Program-made: the position numbers and the translations under genes
From: CBDBBY01 sp965203795
GTDB lineage: Bacteria; Pseudomonadota; Alphaproteobacteria; Rhodobacterales; Rhodobacteraceae
NCBI GenBank assembly: GCA_965203795.1
Contig: OZ241915.1
Location: 1,116,001-1,180,000, forward strand
Length of the DNA: 64,000 nucleotides
Reading direction: 5' to 3'
The notes under the pieces: model-generated
Database searches by the model: none
The model's input: the letters and a program-made list of their open reading frames with translations, nothing else
What the model was told of the DNA's origin: nothing
Shown: positions 8,200 through 17,656 of the stretch, one piece after another
Numbering within the stretch: position 1 is the stretch's first letter
How the letters are laid out: every line of letters starts with the position of its first letter

Positions 8200-10026
8200 G
8201 TGAATCCGCCGCTGCTTTTGAAGCTCTCCGATGCGCAAGTGGCGTTCGGAAAGCCGGCAGTGTTCTCAGGCGTCGATCTGTTGATTCACGCCGGGGACAA
8301 AATCGCGCTGATCGGAAGGAACGGGGCCGGGAAGTCGACCTTGGCCCGCCTGCTGGCGGGGCGGATCGAGCCGGACGGCGGCGCCCGCCATTGCCCGGGC
8401 ACCATCGCCGTCGGCTACCTTGAGCAGGATGTCGACGTTTCCGGATTTGAAACGCTCGGCGACTTCGCATGCAGCAGGCTTTCGCCGTCCGAACGCTACC
8501 GGATGGAACGGGCGGCGGCGGGGCTGGAGTTCTCGCCGGATGCGCCTGCGCGATCGGCGTCCGGAGGCGAGCGCAGAAAGGCCGCGCTCGCCAGGATGCT
8601 CGCGCTTGAACCCGACCTGATGGTTCTCGACGAGCCGACGAACCATCTCGACATCGGCTCCGTCGAATGGCTGGAATCGCATTTGCTGGAGACATCCTCG
8701 GCGTTCGTCCTGATCAGCCACGACCGGGCGCTACTCTCAGTGGTCACCCGGCGGACCGTCTGGATAGAGCGCGGAACGGCGCGGAAGTCGGGAAAGGGCT
8801 TCAGCGCGTTTGAAAATTGGCGCGACGAGGTTTTCGAGGCTGAGGAGGCCAGGCGGAAGCGGGCCGACGGGAAGCTCAGGCAAGAGGCCCGCTGGCTTGA
8901 ACGGGGCGTGACCGCGCGCCGCCGCCGCAATCAGCGGCGCCTGCGGGAGCTGATCGAACTGCGCGGTCGGAGGAAGGCCGATCTGCGGGCCGCTTCCGGT
9001 CCGGCAATGGCGTGGTCCGGAAACGTCAAAGGCAGCCGCATGGTCCTTGAGGCCTCGGGCCTGTTGAAATCGTTCGGAGGGCGCCGGATCGTGGACGGCT
9101 TCTCCATCCGGGTCGTCAAGGGCGACCGGGTCGCCTTGGTAGGGCCGAACGGCGCCGGGAAGACGACGCTTCTGGAGCTTCTAGCGAAAACGCAGGAGCC
9201 GGACCAAGGCACGGTGAGGCACGGCGACCAGATGAGGATCGAGTGGCACAGGCAGCATGTCGAGTCGCTGGACCTCGAACTGACCGTGCGACGGTTCCTG
9301 GCAGGCGACGGCGTGCGGGCGCGGGATCGCGTCGACCAGCTCATGGTCAGGGGGCAGGCGCGGCAGCTGGTTTCCTACCTGCGCGATTTCCTGTTCACGA
9401 AGTGGCATGCCGACGCCCCGCTTTCGTCCTTGTCGGGCGGAGAGCTTGCGAGGCTCCGCCTTGCGAAGGTCATGGCGTGCGAAAGCGATCTGCTGGTGCT
9501 GGACGAGCCTACGAACGACCTCGACATGGAGTCGCTGGATCTCCTGCAGGAAGCGTTTGCCGATTACCCAGGCACAGTGCTGTTCGCTTCTCACGACCGG
9601 GATTTCATCGACCGCACGGCGACAGTGACGATCTCGTTTGACGGGCACGGCTCCTGCATTTCCTACGCGGGCGGATGGACCGACCATCTGGCGCAGAAGC
9701 AGTCTGCCTCGCAAAAGGCTACCGCCAAGCGGAGCCGCCGCCCGCGAAAGGAGATCCAAACGGCGGGCGCGCCCGCGACGGAGCGCCGCGGGTTGACCTT
9801 CTCACAAGCGCACCGGCTCAAGGAACTGGAATCCGCCTTGGAGACGCTGACCGCGGAAGTCGAGACGAAATCGAAAGTGGTGGCTGTTTCCGGCAAGGCG
9901 GAATCGGACCCGGACGGGTTCCGGGCGGAATTGGCGGAACTGGAGCGGACGGAGCGCGAGCTGCGTGAAGCCGAGGACGAATGGCTGGCGCTCGAGTCCA
10001 AGAGGGAAGAAAATGAGGTCGCATGA
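8200..10026 (+). CDS. ABC-F family ATPase (Uup-like)
   Basis: A soluble protein with two ABC ATPase domains and no membrane part. The first Walker A is GRNGAGKSTLARLL near residue 40 and the second GPNGAGKTTLLELL near residue 313. ABC signatures (SGGERRKAALARML, LSGGELARLRLAKVM) and Walker B sites (LMVLDEPTNHLD, LLVLDEPTNDLD) are present. The C-terminus is a charged coiled coil from about residue 535, as in Uup. ABC-F proteins of this type act on ribosomes or branched DNA intermediates. It starts at GTG 8200, 57 bases after the peroxidase, and may be co-transcribed with it. Confidence 0.92.
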   Translation: MNPPLLLKLSDAQVAFGKPAVFSGVDLLIHAGDKIALIGRNGAGKSTLARLLAGRIEPDGGARHCPGTIAVGYLEQDVDVSGFETLGDFACSRLSPSERYRMERAAAGLEFSPDAPARSASGGERRKAALARMLALEPDLMVLDEPTNHLDIGSVEWLESHLLETSSAFVLISHDRALLSVVTRRTVWIERGTARKSGKGFSAFENWRDEVFEAEEARRKRADGKLRQEARWLERGVTARRRRNQRRLRELIELRGRRKADLRAASGPAMAWSGNVKGSRMVLEASGLLKSFGGRRIVDGFSIRVVKGDRVALVGPNGAGKTTLLELLAKTQEPDQGTVRHGDQMRIEWHRQHVESLDLELTVRRFLAGDGVRARDRVDQLMVRGQARQLVSYLRDFLFTKWHADAPLSSLSGGELARLRLAKVMACESDLLVLDEPTNDLDMESLDLLQEAFADYPGTVLFASHDRDFIDRTATVTISFDGHGSCISYAGGWTDHLAQKQSASQKATAKRSRRPRKEIQTAGAPATERRGLTFSQAHRLKELESALETLTAEVETKSKVVAVSGKAESDPDGFRAELAELERTERELREAEDEWLALESKREENEVA

Positions 10027-10094
10027 CGCTGCTGAAATCGGGATCAGGCCGGATGGGTCCGGAATGAAACTTCTGCAGCTCCAATCATGGTTCG

Positions 10095-10910
10095 TCAGAT
10101 GGACGGCTCAAAGCTGGGTTCAGGATTCGACTTCGGAGCGTCCTTCGGCTCGCAATCGATCAGAAAGCCCATCATTTCAGTCGCGTTCTTGCTGACGTAG
10201 AAGTGCACCATCTTTTGGTTGAACTCCCGCGCCCGCACTGCAGGCACGGATATCGCGTCCATGCCGTGTGACATAAGTACGCCGTTCATCATGAAGCGCG
10301 ACATGCGCTTGTTCCCGTCAAAGTAGAACCGGTGCAAAGCGCCAAAGAGAAAGAACGCCATTGCCCGTTCGCGTGGATCGGAAACATCAGTGCAAAGCGC
10401 CGATACGCCTTGATCAAATCGTTGTTTCAAGTTCTTGGCACCAGGTTCAGTCGAGTGCGCAGGTGTGAACTCGCCGCTGCCGATAGCCACACGTGGCGTC
10501 ATGTCCACAATTTCACCTTCGCCTCGGAAGTGTCCCCACTCCAAAGCCTCTTCCCGTGCCACTATCCCATGAAGACGGTTGAACACGGCCTTGTCGAGGC
10601 GGAACCTGCGACTCTTGACTAGCGAAAAAAGCTCCTTCGCGGCCGCGGCAAGATTGAGGACTTGCTCATGGTCGGAAACCTTCCGTCCGCCGACCGTCAC
10701 GCTGTCGAGCAGTGTCTTGACCTCGGAATAAGTGAATGGGTTGCCTTCAAGGACGCTGAAATCGAACACGATCTGTGCGAGCATTTGCTTGTAGCGAAAA
10801 ACAGAGCGTTCAACAGACGTTGCCACACCTAGCGGAACTATAGTGCGATCCCATGAGAATCCAATTTTGTCGAAGAGATGCATTTGTCGCCCATGTGTCA
10901 AGAGATCCAC
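10095..10910 (-). CDS. Fic domain protein with atypical active-site loop
   Basis: A Fic-family protein of 271 residues. Fic enzymes transfer AMP or other phosphate-linked groups to protein hydroxyls. The N-terminal part carries LEGNPFTYSEV near residue 54, where related proteins hold the self-inhibitory helix. The Fic loop reads HRFYFDGNKRMSR at residues 193-205. Aligned by DGN, the position of the catalytic histidine is Arg194, and His193 is one residue early, so the loop has either a one-residue insertion or a lost catalytic base. The longest frame starts at GTG 10910; ATG 10883 is an alternative. No antitoxin partner is visible next to it. Confidence 0.82.
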   Translation of the reverse strand: MDLLTHGRQMHLFDKIGFSWDRTIVPLGVATSVERSVFRYKQMLAQIVFDFSVLEGNPFTYSEVKTLLDSVTVGGRKVSDHEQVLNLAAAAKELFSLVKSRRFRLDKAVFNRLHGIVAREEALEWGHFRGEGEIVDMTPRVAIGSGEFTPAHSTEPGAKNLKQRFDQGVSALCTDVSDPRERAMAFFLFGALHRFYFDGNKRMSRFMMNGVLMSHGMDAISVPAVRAREFNQKMVHFYVSKNATEMMGFLIDCEPKDAPKSNPEPSFEPSI

Positions 10911-11499
10911 GATTTACGAATACTAACATGCGTATTCCCCACCGGAGGTCAACTTAAATTTTCGCACTTTATTAAGGAAAGTGGGTCTTCCAATCACGCT
11001 TCGCATGCGTGAATTCATCGTGAATGCGTTTCAAATGATCCATTCGTTCGAAACCGCGCGTTTCGAATGCCGGGTTTCGCCGGAACGGATTTCAATCCAT
11101 GTTCGGTGAACGGCATATTTTTTTGAGTCCGCAAGTTCCGCACATGATTCCATGCACGCTTTCAGGTTTCCGCGCACGGAGGATCACTTGTTCCGACAAA
11201 AAACGCCGTCCCTCCGGGAGTTCCCGGAGCAATTCCCAGGCGACGGGGCTGGAGCGGACGCCCCGTGCGCGCAACAATGCGTGCTTCGCGCGTCGTGCGT
11301 CGGGCAGAACCTTCCTGCATTGGCCGCACGTTCCGCTGAAGAGCTGGTTCCACCCATTCGGCTTGAGACTGGCCGTTCCAACGGGCTTTCAGCTGTTCTT
11401 CATTCTGAGTGAGAAGGGTTCGAAACGACCGAACTAGAAGCTTGAGCGAGACCTCAGTGATAGAGCGCATCATTCGCCTCGGAATGCAAACATTCGGGT
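10911..11499. other. gap between Fic gene and methyltransferase
   Basis: About 590 bases, more AT-rich at the Fic end. Short frames on the minus strand (11092-11473) look like pieces of one another in different frames and might be a decayed gene, but I recognise no family. No RNA gene is seen. Confidence 0.4.
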
Positions 11500-12363
11500 T
11501 TGCCTGACAAGCCCGGCATGGTAGTTCAAATGATGCGAACCGAAATCCGCCACGAACAACCTAATACCGACCTGATCGAACGGACGTGCCCGTATTGCTC
11601 TGGTGCAGACCATGAAGCTCTCAAGCAATACTCAAGGGACCACTGGCTTGTTGTTGAATGCTCCGACTGCGGTTTCGTGTATTTGCGGAATGTTCCCGAC
11701 TACAACCAGCTTGTGGACGAGTTTGCTTGGGAAAAATGCTACGAGGCGGAAAACCAGCGCAGGGTGCAAAAGCGCGGGCATTCCAAACGTGTTGCCAAGG
11801 CGATTCGGGGCATGATTGCGCGACCGTCGCGCAGCGAGCGAATCTACCGTCAGCTGTTCAAGCCAGGCCCTGTCCTTGATGTCGGATGCGGAGCTGGAAG
11901 CAGTGTTCCTTCCGGCTACACACCGTTCGGAATTGAACTGTCGCGCCATCTCTGGGAAGTGGCGAATGCCCGTATGCGACAAGCGGGCGGCCACTGCGTC
12001 CATGCGCCAGCCGTTGAGGGCATCGACAAGTTCGAGCCAAAAACGTTTTCAAGCGTAATTCTTCGATCCATTCTTGAGCATGAATGGCAGCCGGTTTCCT
12101 TGCTTGCAAAAGTATCCCGGGTGCTGCGTGACGACGGAGCCGTCTTTGTCCGGGTTCCGAACTTCGCATCATTGAACAGGAGGATTCGAGGACCCGACTG
12201 GTGCGGATTTCGATATCCCGACCATGTCAATTATTTCACTCCTAGATCTCTTTCGGATATGGCCGCCAAATGCGGTTTCCGAATGAAACTCCTGCATCCT
12301 CTCCGGGTCGCAGTGGACGACAACATCAATGGATCGCTACGCAAAAGCACCCCGCCTCGTTGA
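11500..12363 (+). CDS. class I SAM-dependent methyltransferase with N-terminal zinc ribbon
   Basis: Residues 28-60 form a CxxC...CxxC zinc ribbon (CPYC and CSDC). They are followed by a Rossmann SAM-binding domain with VLDVGCGAGSS near residue 125 and an acidic motif IV region (VILRSILEHEWQP). The C-terminal YFTPRSLSDMAAKCGF pattern is typical of methyltransferases that act on sugar nucleotides or polysaccharides. The frame opens at TTG 11500; ATG 11518 or 11530 may be the true start. Base composition is less GC-rich than the core genes, and it stands alone beside transposase debris, so it may be a transferred or stranded gene. Confidence 0.75.
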   Translation: MPDKPGMVVQMMRTEIRHEQPNTDLIERTCPYCSGADHEALKQYSRDHWLVVECSDCGFVYLRNVPDYNQLVDEFAWEKCYEAENQRRVQKRGHSKRVAKAIRGMIARPSRSERIYRQLFKPGPVLDVGCGAGSSVPSGYTPFGIELSRHLWEVANARMRQAGGHCVHAPAVEGIDKFEPKTFSSVILRSILEHEWQPVSLLAKVSRVLRDDGAVFVRVPNFASLNRRIRGPDWCGFRYPDHVNYFTPRSLSDMAAKCGFRMKLLHPLRVAVDDNINGSLRKSTPPR

Positions 12364-12365
12364 AA

Positions 12366-12889
12366 TCAGCTTATCTTGGAACGAATCCGCGACTGACTGG
12401 CAGTCGCGGATTGAAGGGGCAAGTCAGGACGCTTCGGCCGATGTGTCGAACGACCTGACGCGACGGGATGCCGTTTCCCGCCAATGTCGGCCAAATCGGC
12501 GGTGGACCGGAGTTCACGACTGAGTTCGGGCACTGCTACGGGTCCAAAAATGCTGGGATGTCCGGTACGACTTGGCTGATGCCAACATCGTCTTCGATGC
12601 CGTTGCCGACGAGGCGAGCCGGATCCGGCCCGCCGCTCGCCCATGGCTGCCGAGACCCGAACCAGACCGCGCAGCCAAGCCGCGCATCGCCGTAGGGTCC
12701 CGTCGGCAATTCGAATTCCGATCCTGTCGGCGCGAAGCTGCATAGCGGGGGACCGGAAACGGCCGGCCGATATGCGCAGCAAACGACACGGCCAAATCGT
12801 AAGATCCGGCTTCTCCCTTGTCCCCGGCGGCGATGCCCCGCCCGTGCGCCCGGGCGGAGGCGGAACCTCGGAGGAACGGGGCTGTTGAA
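12366..12889. other. unassigned stretch beside transposase remnant
   Basis: No frame gives a recognisable protein. It contains a 27-base segment (12807-12833) that recurs in inverted orientation with one mismatch at 24075-24101, also in IS-derived debris. This suggests shared terminal DNA of an old mobile element. Confidence 0.4.
12807..12833 (-). repeat. 27-bp repeat, copy A
   Basis: On the minus strand it begins TCGCCGCCGGGGAC and ends GGGAGAAGCCG. It matches 24075-24101 on the plus strand except for one A/G difference. Both copies sit near transposase remnants. Confidence 0.6.
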
Positions 12890-13320
12890 CTACGCGGCCT
12901 TCCGAAGATTCCGGGGTGTATTGCGGTGCCGGTCGGAGCGGGGTCTTGCTGCGCGGCGCCGGGCAACGCGGGCGGGCATGCGGCGGCCAGGCCCGGCCTG
13001 CCGCGCCAAGAGCGCGGAAAGGGGCGTTCCGCGCATTCGGATCGTGCCGATGGCAGGGAATCGGGCGCAAAAAGCGGCCGCGAGCCGCTTCAGGTTGATC
13101 GCGGCCGCCGCCGGGTAGGACTGGATCCTCATGTTGCCCAAGCCGCGCCGCACGGCGCGGCCCAGCCCGTGCCAGGTCTTGGCCTCTCCGTGGAACCCTT
13201 CCGATCGCCAGCGGTGGCGCCGGCAGAGCCGCCGGTCCTCTTCGCTCCATCGGAGGCGTCGCCTCCGGGCGCGCAGCAGCGCCGGATGGTCGGCGCTGAC
13301 CGCCACCGTCTTCCGGTTCC
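12890..13320 (-). mobile_element. C-terminal remnant of an IS1182-like transposase
   Basis: About 140 residues matching the end of IS1182/IS5-type DDE transposases as I know them. The clearest part is the HRWRSEGFHGEAKT stretch, followed by a RAVRRGLGNMRIQSY block and INLKRLA. The N-terminal two thirds and any inverted repeats are absent. The remnant abuts the broken kinase gene at about 13320, so it or its parent element interrupted that gene. Confidence 0.7.
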
Positions 13321-13580
13321 GGCTTCAGAATGCTCTCGCTGAAGTGGATGTATGCGGCTCGGGGCGTCAGGCCGCCGAACTCCTTGGCAGGCGCGTCTTT
13401 CCGATCCTCGAAATGGAACACGTCCAATTCCGGATCGAGCCCGTAATGGGCATGGGTCATTCTCTTCAGCGCATCCGACAGGGCGAAATGGTCGGCGTCC
13501 AGAATTCCGCTCAGGTCGTTGCCCAAGCGGTTCTTCCCTGAGCGCGGCGGACCGGAGATCAGCACCAGCAGGTATTTCAT
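13320..13580 (-). pseudogene. N-terminal fragment of a P-loop (dNMP-type) kinase
   Basis: About 86 residues with a clear P-loop, ISGPPRSGKNRLGNDL near residue 9, and a following HFALSDALKRMTH pattern like phage and bacterial deoxynucleotide kinases. The sequence is lost at SESILKPE, where the transposase remnant begins. No continuing kinase sequence is seen on the far side of the remnant. It has its own ATG at 13580. I read it as a gene destroyed by insertion and later deletion. Confidence 0.6.
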
Positions 13581-14052
13581 GGGACTGATCGCCGCATCGC
13601 GTCTGCCGCGCCTTCCTGCGTTCGCAACTTACTGTCGACAGGCACGGCCATTGCAGAAAGCCGACCGGGTTCCAAGACCGCGACCGAACGGGAAGCCTTC
13701 TGCCACGGGGATAGATGCCGTTGGATGACGGTTGGCGGCACCATGCGAAACCTGCACTCAGGAGTCGGAATGCATCCGGCCTAGGCGGCCAACTCCACAA
13801 CGGACGGAACAAGACGTACGGCACCGGTCCGGAAGGATCATGGTCGATTCGAGGCGGCCATCGTCCGCGCCAATGGACAAATCAGCCGCAAGATGCAGCA
13901 GGTTGAATCGGGATCTATTCCAATTCAGCGCCAAATAACGAACAGATCGCTCCCGAGCAACATCGTCCGAAGTTCGAACTCGGGCCGTGCACGCACGGAA
14001 TGCAGCCCGGAAGCCGGAAAGTTCGATGAACTGCCCTTGTCCGGACTGGAAT
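13581..14052. other. gap with no recognisable gene
   Basis: Only short shadow frames are present, and no family, terminator or RNA is recognised. It separates the broken kinase from the first copy of the membrane-hairpin family. Confidence 0.45.
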
Positions 14053-14586
14053 TCAGGAACCGGTGGTTTTCAGCCGCTCAAATTCGGCGAGTGCCTCTTG
14101 GATTGTCCGCTTCAACTCCTTGTCTCGAAGATCCTCCCGATATCCCATTACAGCTCCGATGAGAGGCGCGATGATCTGCGCGAGACCGCCGATCAAAAAA
14201 CCAATTACGGGTATCATGGCAATGAGAGCGCCGATGATTGCTCCGAATATCAAGCCGAATGTGGCGTTAGGATATTTTTTGAAGATGCCAAAGACGCAAT
14301 CGAGAGCCTTGCGCCCAATGCGGATAATGGTTCTCACGCCGTCAATGATCACCTCGATGACCACTTTGGACATTTCCTTCAGCTTCACGCGGGCGTCAGC
14401 CCACTTTCCGGCTGGCACGTCCCCAGGAATATCCAAATTTTCGATGAACCGGTCAACGTCCCGTTCGGTTCCGCCGAGTTCGGGGATCCGGAGATCATTC
14501 AACTTGTCAATGCCTTCCTTGGTGAGCGTTTCGGCCTCGCCCGTAAAGTGCTTGCCGGTTGCCAAGTCTTCCGCTTCGATCTGCAC
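14053..14586 (-). CDS. membrane-hairpin protein of unknown function, copy 1
   Basis: A 177-residue protein I do not recognise. Residues 1-90 are soluble and charged (TKEGIDKLNDLR, DVDRFIENLDIPGDVP, KWADARVKLKEMS). About residues 92-150 are strongly hydrophobic and Gly/Pro-rich, forming a hairpin of two helices (GLIFGAIIGALIAMIP and GGLAQIIAPLIGAVMG). A charged tail follows (REDLRDKELKRTIQ). It starts at GTG 14586 with a GGGAG ribosome site, and copies 2 and 3 start the same way. It has no signal peptide. The layout, a soluble head plus a glycine-zipper hairpin, resembles pore-forming or membrane-anchoring proteins, but function is unknown. Confidence 0.7.
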   Translation of the reverse strand: MQIEAEDLATGKHFTGEAETLTKEGIDKLNDLRIPELGGTERDVDRFIENLDIPGDVPAGKWADARVKLKEMSKVVIEVIIDGVRTIIRIGRKALDCVFGIFKKYPNATFGLIFGAIIGALIAMIPVIGFLIGGLAQIIAPLIGAVMGYREDLRDKELKRTIQEALAEFERLKTTGS

Positions 14587-15166
14587 CGGTGTTCTCCCGT
14601 CTCAGTTTGGTCATGCCACGTCGGGGTTGCCGATGGGCTTGAACAGATATGGGTCCCACGAGCCGCCACGTCAAGGCAGTGTCAGGCAGCGATAGACCGC
14701 AATGCAGAGTCGTCAAGAAACAACCGGTAGCCGAACCGGGCGTCCCTGCGGGCTGTAGGCTCTTGAAGAACAATGACATCACAGGATACGAACCGCGTTC
14801 GAGGAGTGAACCATCGGCAGAGTTCTGAGTTCCAGGAAAGGCCAGTCGGCCGCACGGTTCGGTTTCCACATACCGGACTTCGAACAAAGTTTCCGCCGCA
14901 ATGATTGGGACCGTCGCGGTGGATCTTCCCGGGCGCAATCAAAACTGAAAGAGCGGAGTCAATTCAAACTGGTTCTCGCCTATGCAAAAATCCGCAAAAG
15001 CCGCAAGATGCGAGTGCCCAAAGCATAATCGGTTCCAATGCAGATCGGGTATTTCAATTCTCAAGCGATCCTGGAAAGCGGTGCTAGGGCATCCTTGCGA
15101 TAAAGATAAAGTCTCTTGCGTTGCTGGCGTAGAACTCGTGCCCGGCGCAGAGTCGCGTTGTTCGGA

Positions 15167-15700
15167 TTAGGCAGTTTTCAAATTCTCGAAGGGGCGCTTT
15201 TCATGCTGGATCGTCTGCTCCAATTCCTTGTCTGGACGATCCGGCAAAATTTTGATTATAACTCCGATCAAGAGGGGTACGATGAATATTAGGAGCTCTT
15301 CGAGCAAGAATTGAAGCACGGGAATGGTAGAAACGAGGTCGCCGACGATCAATCCGAATACCACGCCGATTACCGCTTTAGGGTGTTCCTTGCAGACATG
15401 AAGGACGCATTCAAGGAGCTTAAGTCCCACGCGAATAACGGTCTTGACGCCGTCAATGACCACCTCAATAACCTGCTCGGACATTTTCTTCAGCTTCACG
15501 CGGGCGTCAGCCCACTTTTCGGCTGGCACGTCCCCAGGAATATCCAAATTCGCAATGTACTGGTCAACGTCCCGTTTGGTTCCGCGCAGTTCGGGGAACC
15601 GAAGATGGTTTAACTCGCGAATATCTTCCTTGGTGAGTGCTTCGGCTCTGCCGGTGAAAGAAGGCTTTCCGGCGGCAGGATTTTTCGCTTCTATCCGCAC
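15167..15700 (-). CDS. membrane-hairpin protein of unknown function, copy 2
   Basis: The most divergent of the three paralogues, also 177 residues. The soluble head keeps the family core (IPGDVPAEKWADARVKLKKM) and the GVKTVIRVGLKLLECV helix. The hairpin is quite different (GVVFGLIVGDLVSTIPVLQF and LLIFIVPLLIGVIIKIL) and the tail ends RPFENLKTA. It starts at GTG 15700. Preservation of the head and change of the hairpin suggests selection on the membrane part. Nothing adjacent indicates its partner. Confidence 0.68.
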   Translation of the reverse strand: MRIEAKNPAAGKPSFTGRAEALTKEDIRELNHLRFPELRGTKRDVDQYIANLDIPGDVPAEKWADARVKLKKMSEQVIEVVIDGVKTVIRVGLKLLECVLHVCKEHPKAVIGVVFGLIVGDLVSTIPVLQFLLEELLIFIVPLLIGVIIKILPDRPDKELEQTIQHEKRPFENLKTA

Positions 15701-15930
15701 TGGCGTGCTCCTTTCTCAGTCTTGGCAAGCCGCACGGGGATTGCCGATTGGTTTGAACAATGTGGACCCCGCGAACTGTCGCGCCAATGCAGTGCGCGCG
15801 GTGGCAGGCCGCAAGGGTGACGTCGGGAAACAATGGGTAACCGGGCTTGGCCTTCGTGCGCCTCGGCGGTTCATTCGTGCGGGATTCTGACCATTGATCG
15901 GCTGCCGGGTGCTGAGCTGGACTGTCCGGA

Positions 15931-16458
15931 TCAATCGGTGTCCAAATCTTTGAAACGGCGAGTTTCCCGTTGGATTGTCCGCTTCAGATCCTTGTCCTCA
16001 ATGTCCTCCCCCAGCCCAATGGCGGCTCCGATGAGTGGCGCAATGATCTTCATAAGCCCTCCGATGAGGAAACCAATAACGGGAATCATGGCAACGAGAG
16101 CGCCGATAATCGCTCCGAATATCAAGCCGATTGTCGCGTTAGGGTATTCCTTCGAGACGTAAAGGATGCAATCAAGAATCTTGCGTCCCACGCGTATGAA
16201 GGTTTTGACGCCGTCAATGACCACTTCAATGATCATCTTGGACATTTCCTTCAGCTTCACGCGGGCGTCAGCCCACTTTTCAGCTGGCACGTCCCCAGGA
16301 ATATCCAAATTCTCGATGAACCGGTCAACGTCTCGTTCGGTTCCACCCAGCGCGGGTGTCCGGAGATCATTCAACTTGTCAATGCCTTCCTTGGTGAGTG
16401 CTTCCGCTTCGCCGGTGAACTTCTTCCCGGTGGCCGGGTCTTCCGCATCAATCCGCAC
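15931..16458 (-). CDS. membrane-hairpin protein of unknown function, copy 3
   Basis: A 175-residue paralogue very close to copy 1: same head (TKEGIDKLNDLRTP, RFIENLDIPGDVPAEKW), near-identical first membrane helix (GLIFGAIIGALVAMIPVIGF) and a charged tail ending RRFKDLDTD. It starts at GTG 16458 after GGGAGAACGCC, as copy 1 does. It is the first of the three in the direction of transcription. The three copies are separated by unlike spacers, so they look like separately transcribed duplicates and not one tight operon. Confidence 0.7.
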   Translation of the reverse strand: MRIDAEDPATGKKFTGEAEALTKEGIDKLNDLRTPALGGTERDVDRFIENLDIPGDVPAEKWADARVKLKEMSKMIIEVVIDGVKTFIRVGRKILDCILYVSKEYPNATIGLIFGAIIGALVAMIPVIGFLIGGLMKIIAPLIGAAIGLGEDIEDKDLKRTIQRETRRFKDLDTD

Positions 16459-16553
16459 TGGCGTTCTCCCGTTCCAGTCGTTTCAAGCCGCTTCGAGGCT
16501 GCCAAAGGGTGGAGGAAGCGTAGGCCATATGCTCTCCCGCTACAATGCGCGTG

Positions 16554-17653
16554 TCAGGACTTTCCGGCCGTTAACAGCGGCAATGCCGTCCCTTCCGGGC
16601 CGAACAGATGCATGTGCTCGAGATCGAAGCGCAAATGGACCCGTCGTCGGGGACCAGCGGCAGCTTCGGCGGTGCCCGCATGACGAGCGGTTCCGCCGAA
16701 GCGTCCGTTTGACAGTACAAGACTGATTCCGCTCCCAGCTTCTCCACGATCTCGACCCGCCCGGCGATGTGGGCGTCATCCGCCGCGGCAACGGCAATGT
16801 GTTCGGGTCGGATCCCAAACGTCGCAGGGAATCCAGTCTCCGCCGCGCCTCGAATCCGGCCCGTCCTTATCGTTGTGGACCCCATGCGCAATTCGGAGCC
16901 GTCGCCTCGGCTGGTTAGTTCCGCATCGAGGAAATTCATCGCCGGCGATCCGATGAAACCCGCCACGAACCTGTTTCTCGGGCGCTCGTAGAGCTCGATC
17001 GGCGATCCGACCTGCTCGATCCGGCCCTGGTTGAGCACGACGATCCGGCTCGCGAGCGTCATGGCCTCGGTCTGGTCGTGGGTGACGTAGACCATCGTCC
17101 GCCCTAGCCGCTGGTGGAGGCGGGTGATCTCAAGGCGCATCTGGACCCGGAGCGCGGCGTCGAGGTTGGAAAGGGGCTCGTCGAACAGGAACACCTTCGG
17201 ATCGCCGATGATCGAACGACCGATCGCGACGCGCTGCCGCTGCCCCCCGGACAGCTGCCGGGGCTTGCGCCGCAGCAGGTCCTCTACTTGGAGAGTCGCG
17301 GCGACCTCCCGAACCCGGCGGGCAACCTCGTCCTTCGGCAGTTTCGCCAGCCGTAGCCCGAACCCGATGTTCTGCTCGACCGTCATGTGCGGAAACAGCG
17401 CGTAGGACTGGAACACCATGGCCACGCCGCGCTTGGACGGCTTCTGCAAGGTGACGTCCTCGCCGCCGATGAAAATCCGGCCGGACGACACGTCCTCCAG
17501 CCCGGTGATCAGCCGGAGCATCGTGGACTTGCCGCAGCCCGACGGGCCGACGAACACCACGAATTCGCCTTCGGGAACTTCAAGGTCCACGCCCTTGATG
17601 ACGGCCGTGTCGCCGAAGGACTTGCTGACCTGCTGCAACGCCAGATCCGCCAT
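16554..17653 (-). CDS. sugar ABC transporter ATP-binding protein (UgpC/MalK type), frameshifted near the end
   Basis: The ATPase subunit of a carbohydrate importer. Walker A is GPSGCGKSTMLRLITG near residue 37, the signature LSGGQRQRVAIGR near residue 133, and Walker B VFLFDEPLSNLD near residue 153. A C-terminal regulatory OB-like domain follows. The open frame runs to 16571 and ends in a nonsense tail (ICASISSTCIC). Adding one G in the run near 16645 restores the family ending RFDLEHMHLFGPEG and a stop at 16554. One base is therefore missing, by mutation or by sequencing error. The two permeases lie directly upstream in the same operon. Confidence 0.88.
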
Positions 17654-17656
17654 GGC

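Larger units (their letters stand above)
14053..16470 (-). repeat. tandem array of three paralogous genes
   Basis: Three direct copies share the gene and roughly 100 bases of leader before each start. A block coding for the IPGDVPxxKWADARVKLK part is almost identical in DNA in all three, while the membrane-hairpin DNA of copy 2 has diverged strongly. Confidence 0.75.

Noticed and set aside
10911..11499. Possible decayed gene in three minus-strand frames
   Set aside because: The frames might join with indels, but no family is recognisable, so I left it as a gap.
12514..12966. Frame with a GDKGEAGSYDLAV stretch, slightly like an AtuA C-terminal domain
   Set aside because: The similarity is limited to a few residues, and the adjoining frames are equally open. 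The same DNA is part of a repeat found elsewhere.
13129..13824. 231-codon minus-strand frame across the kinase/transposase junction
   Set aside because: It reads through two unrelated genes in a shifted frame and resembles no protein; a GC-rich shadow.
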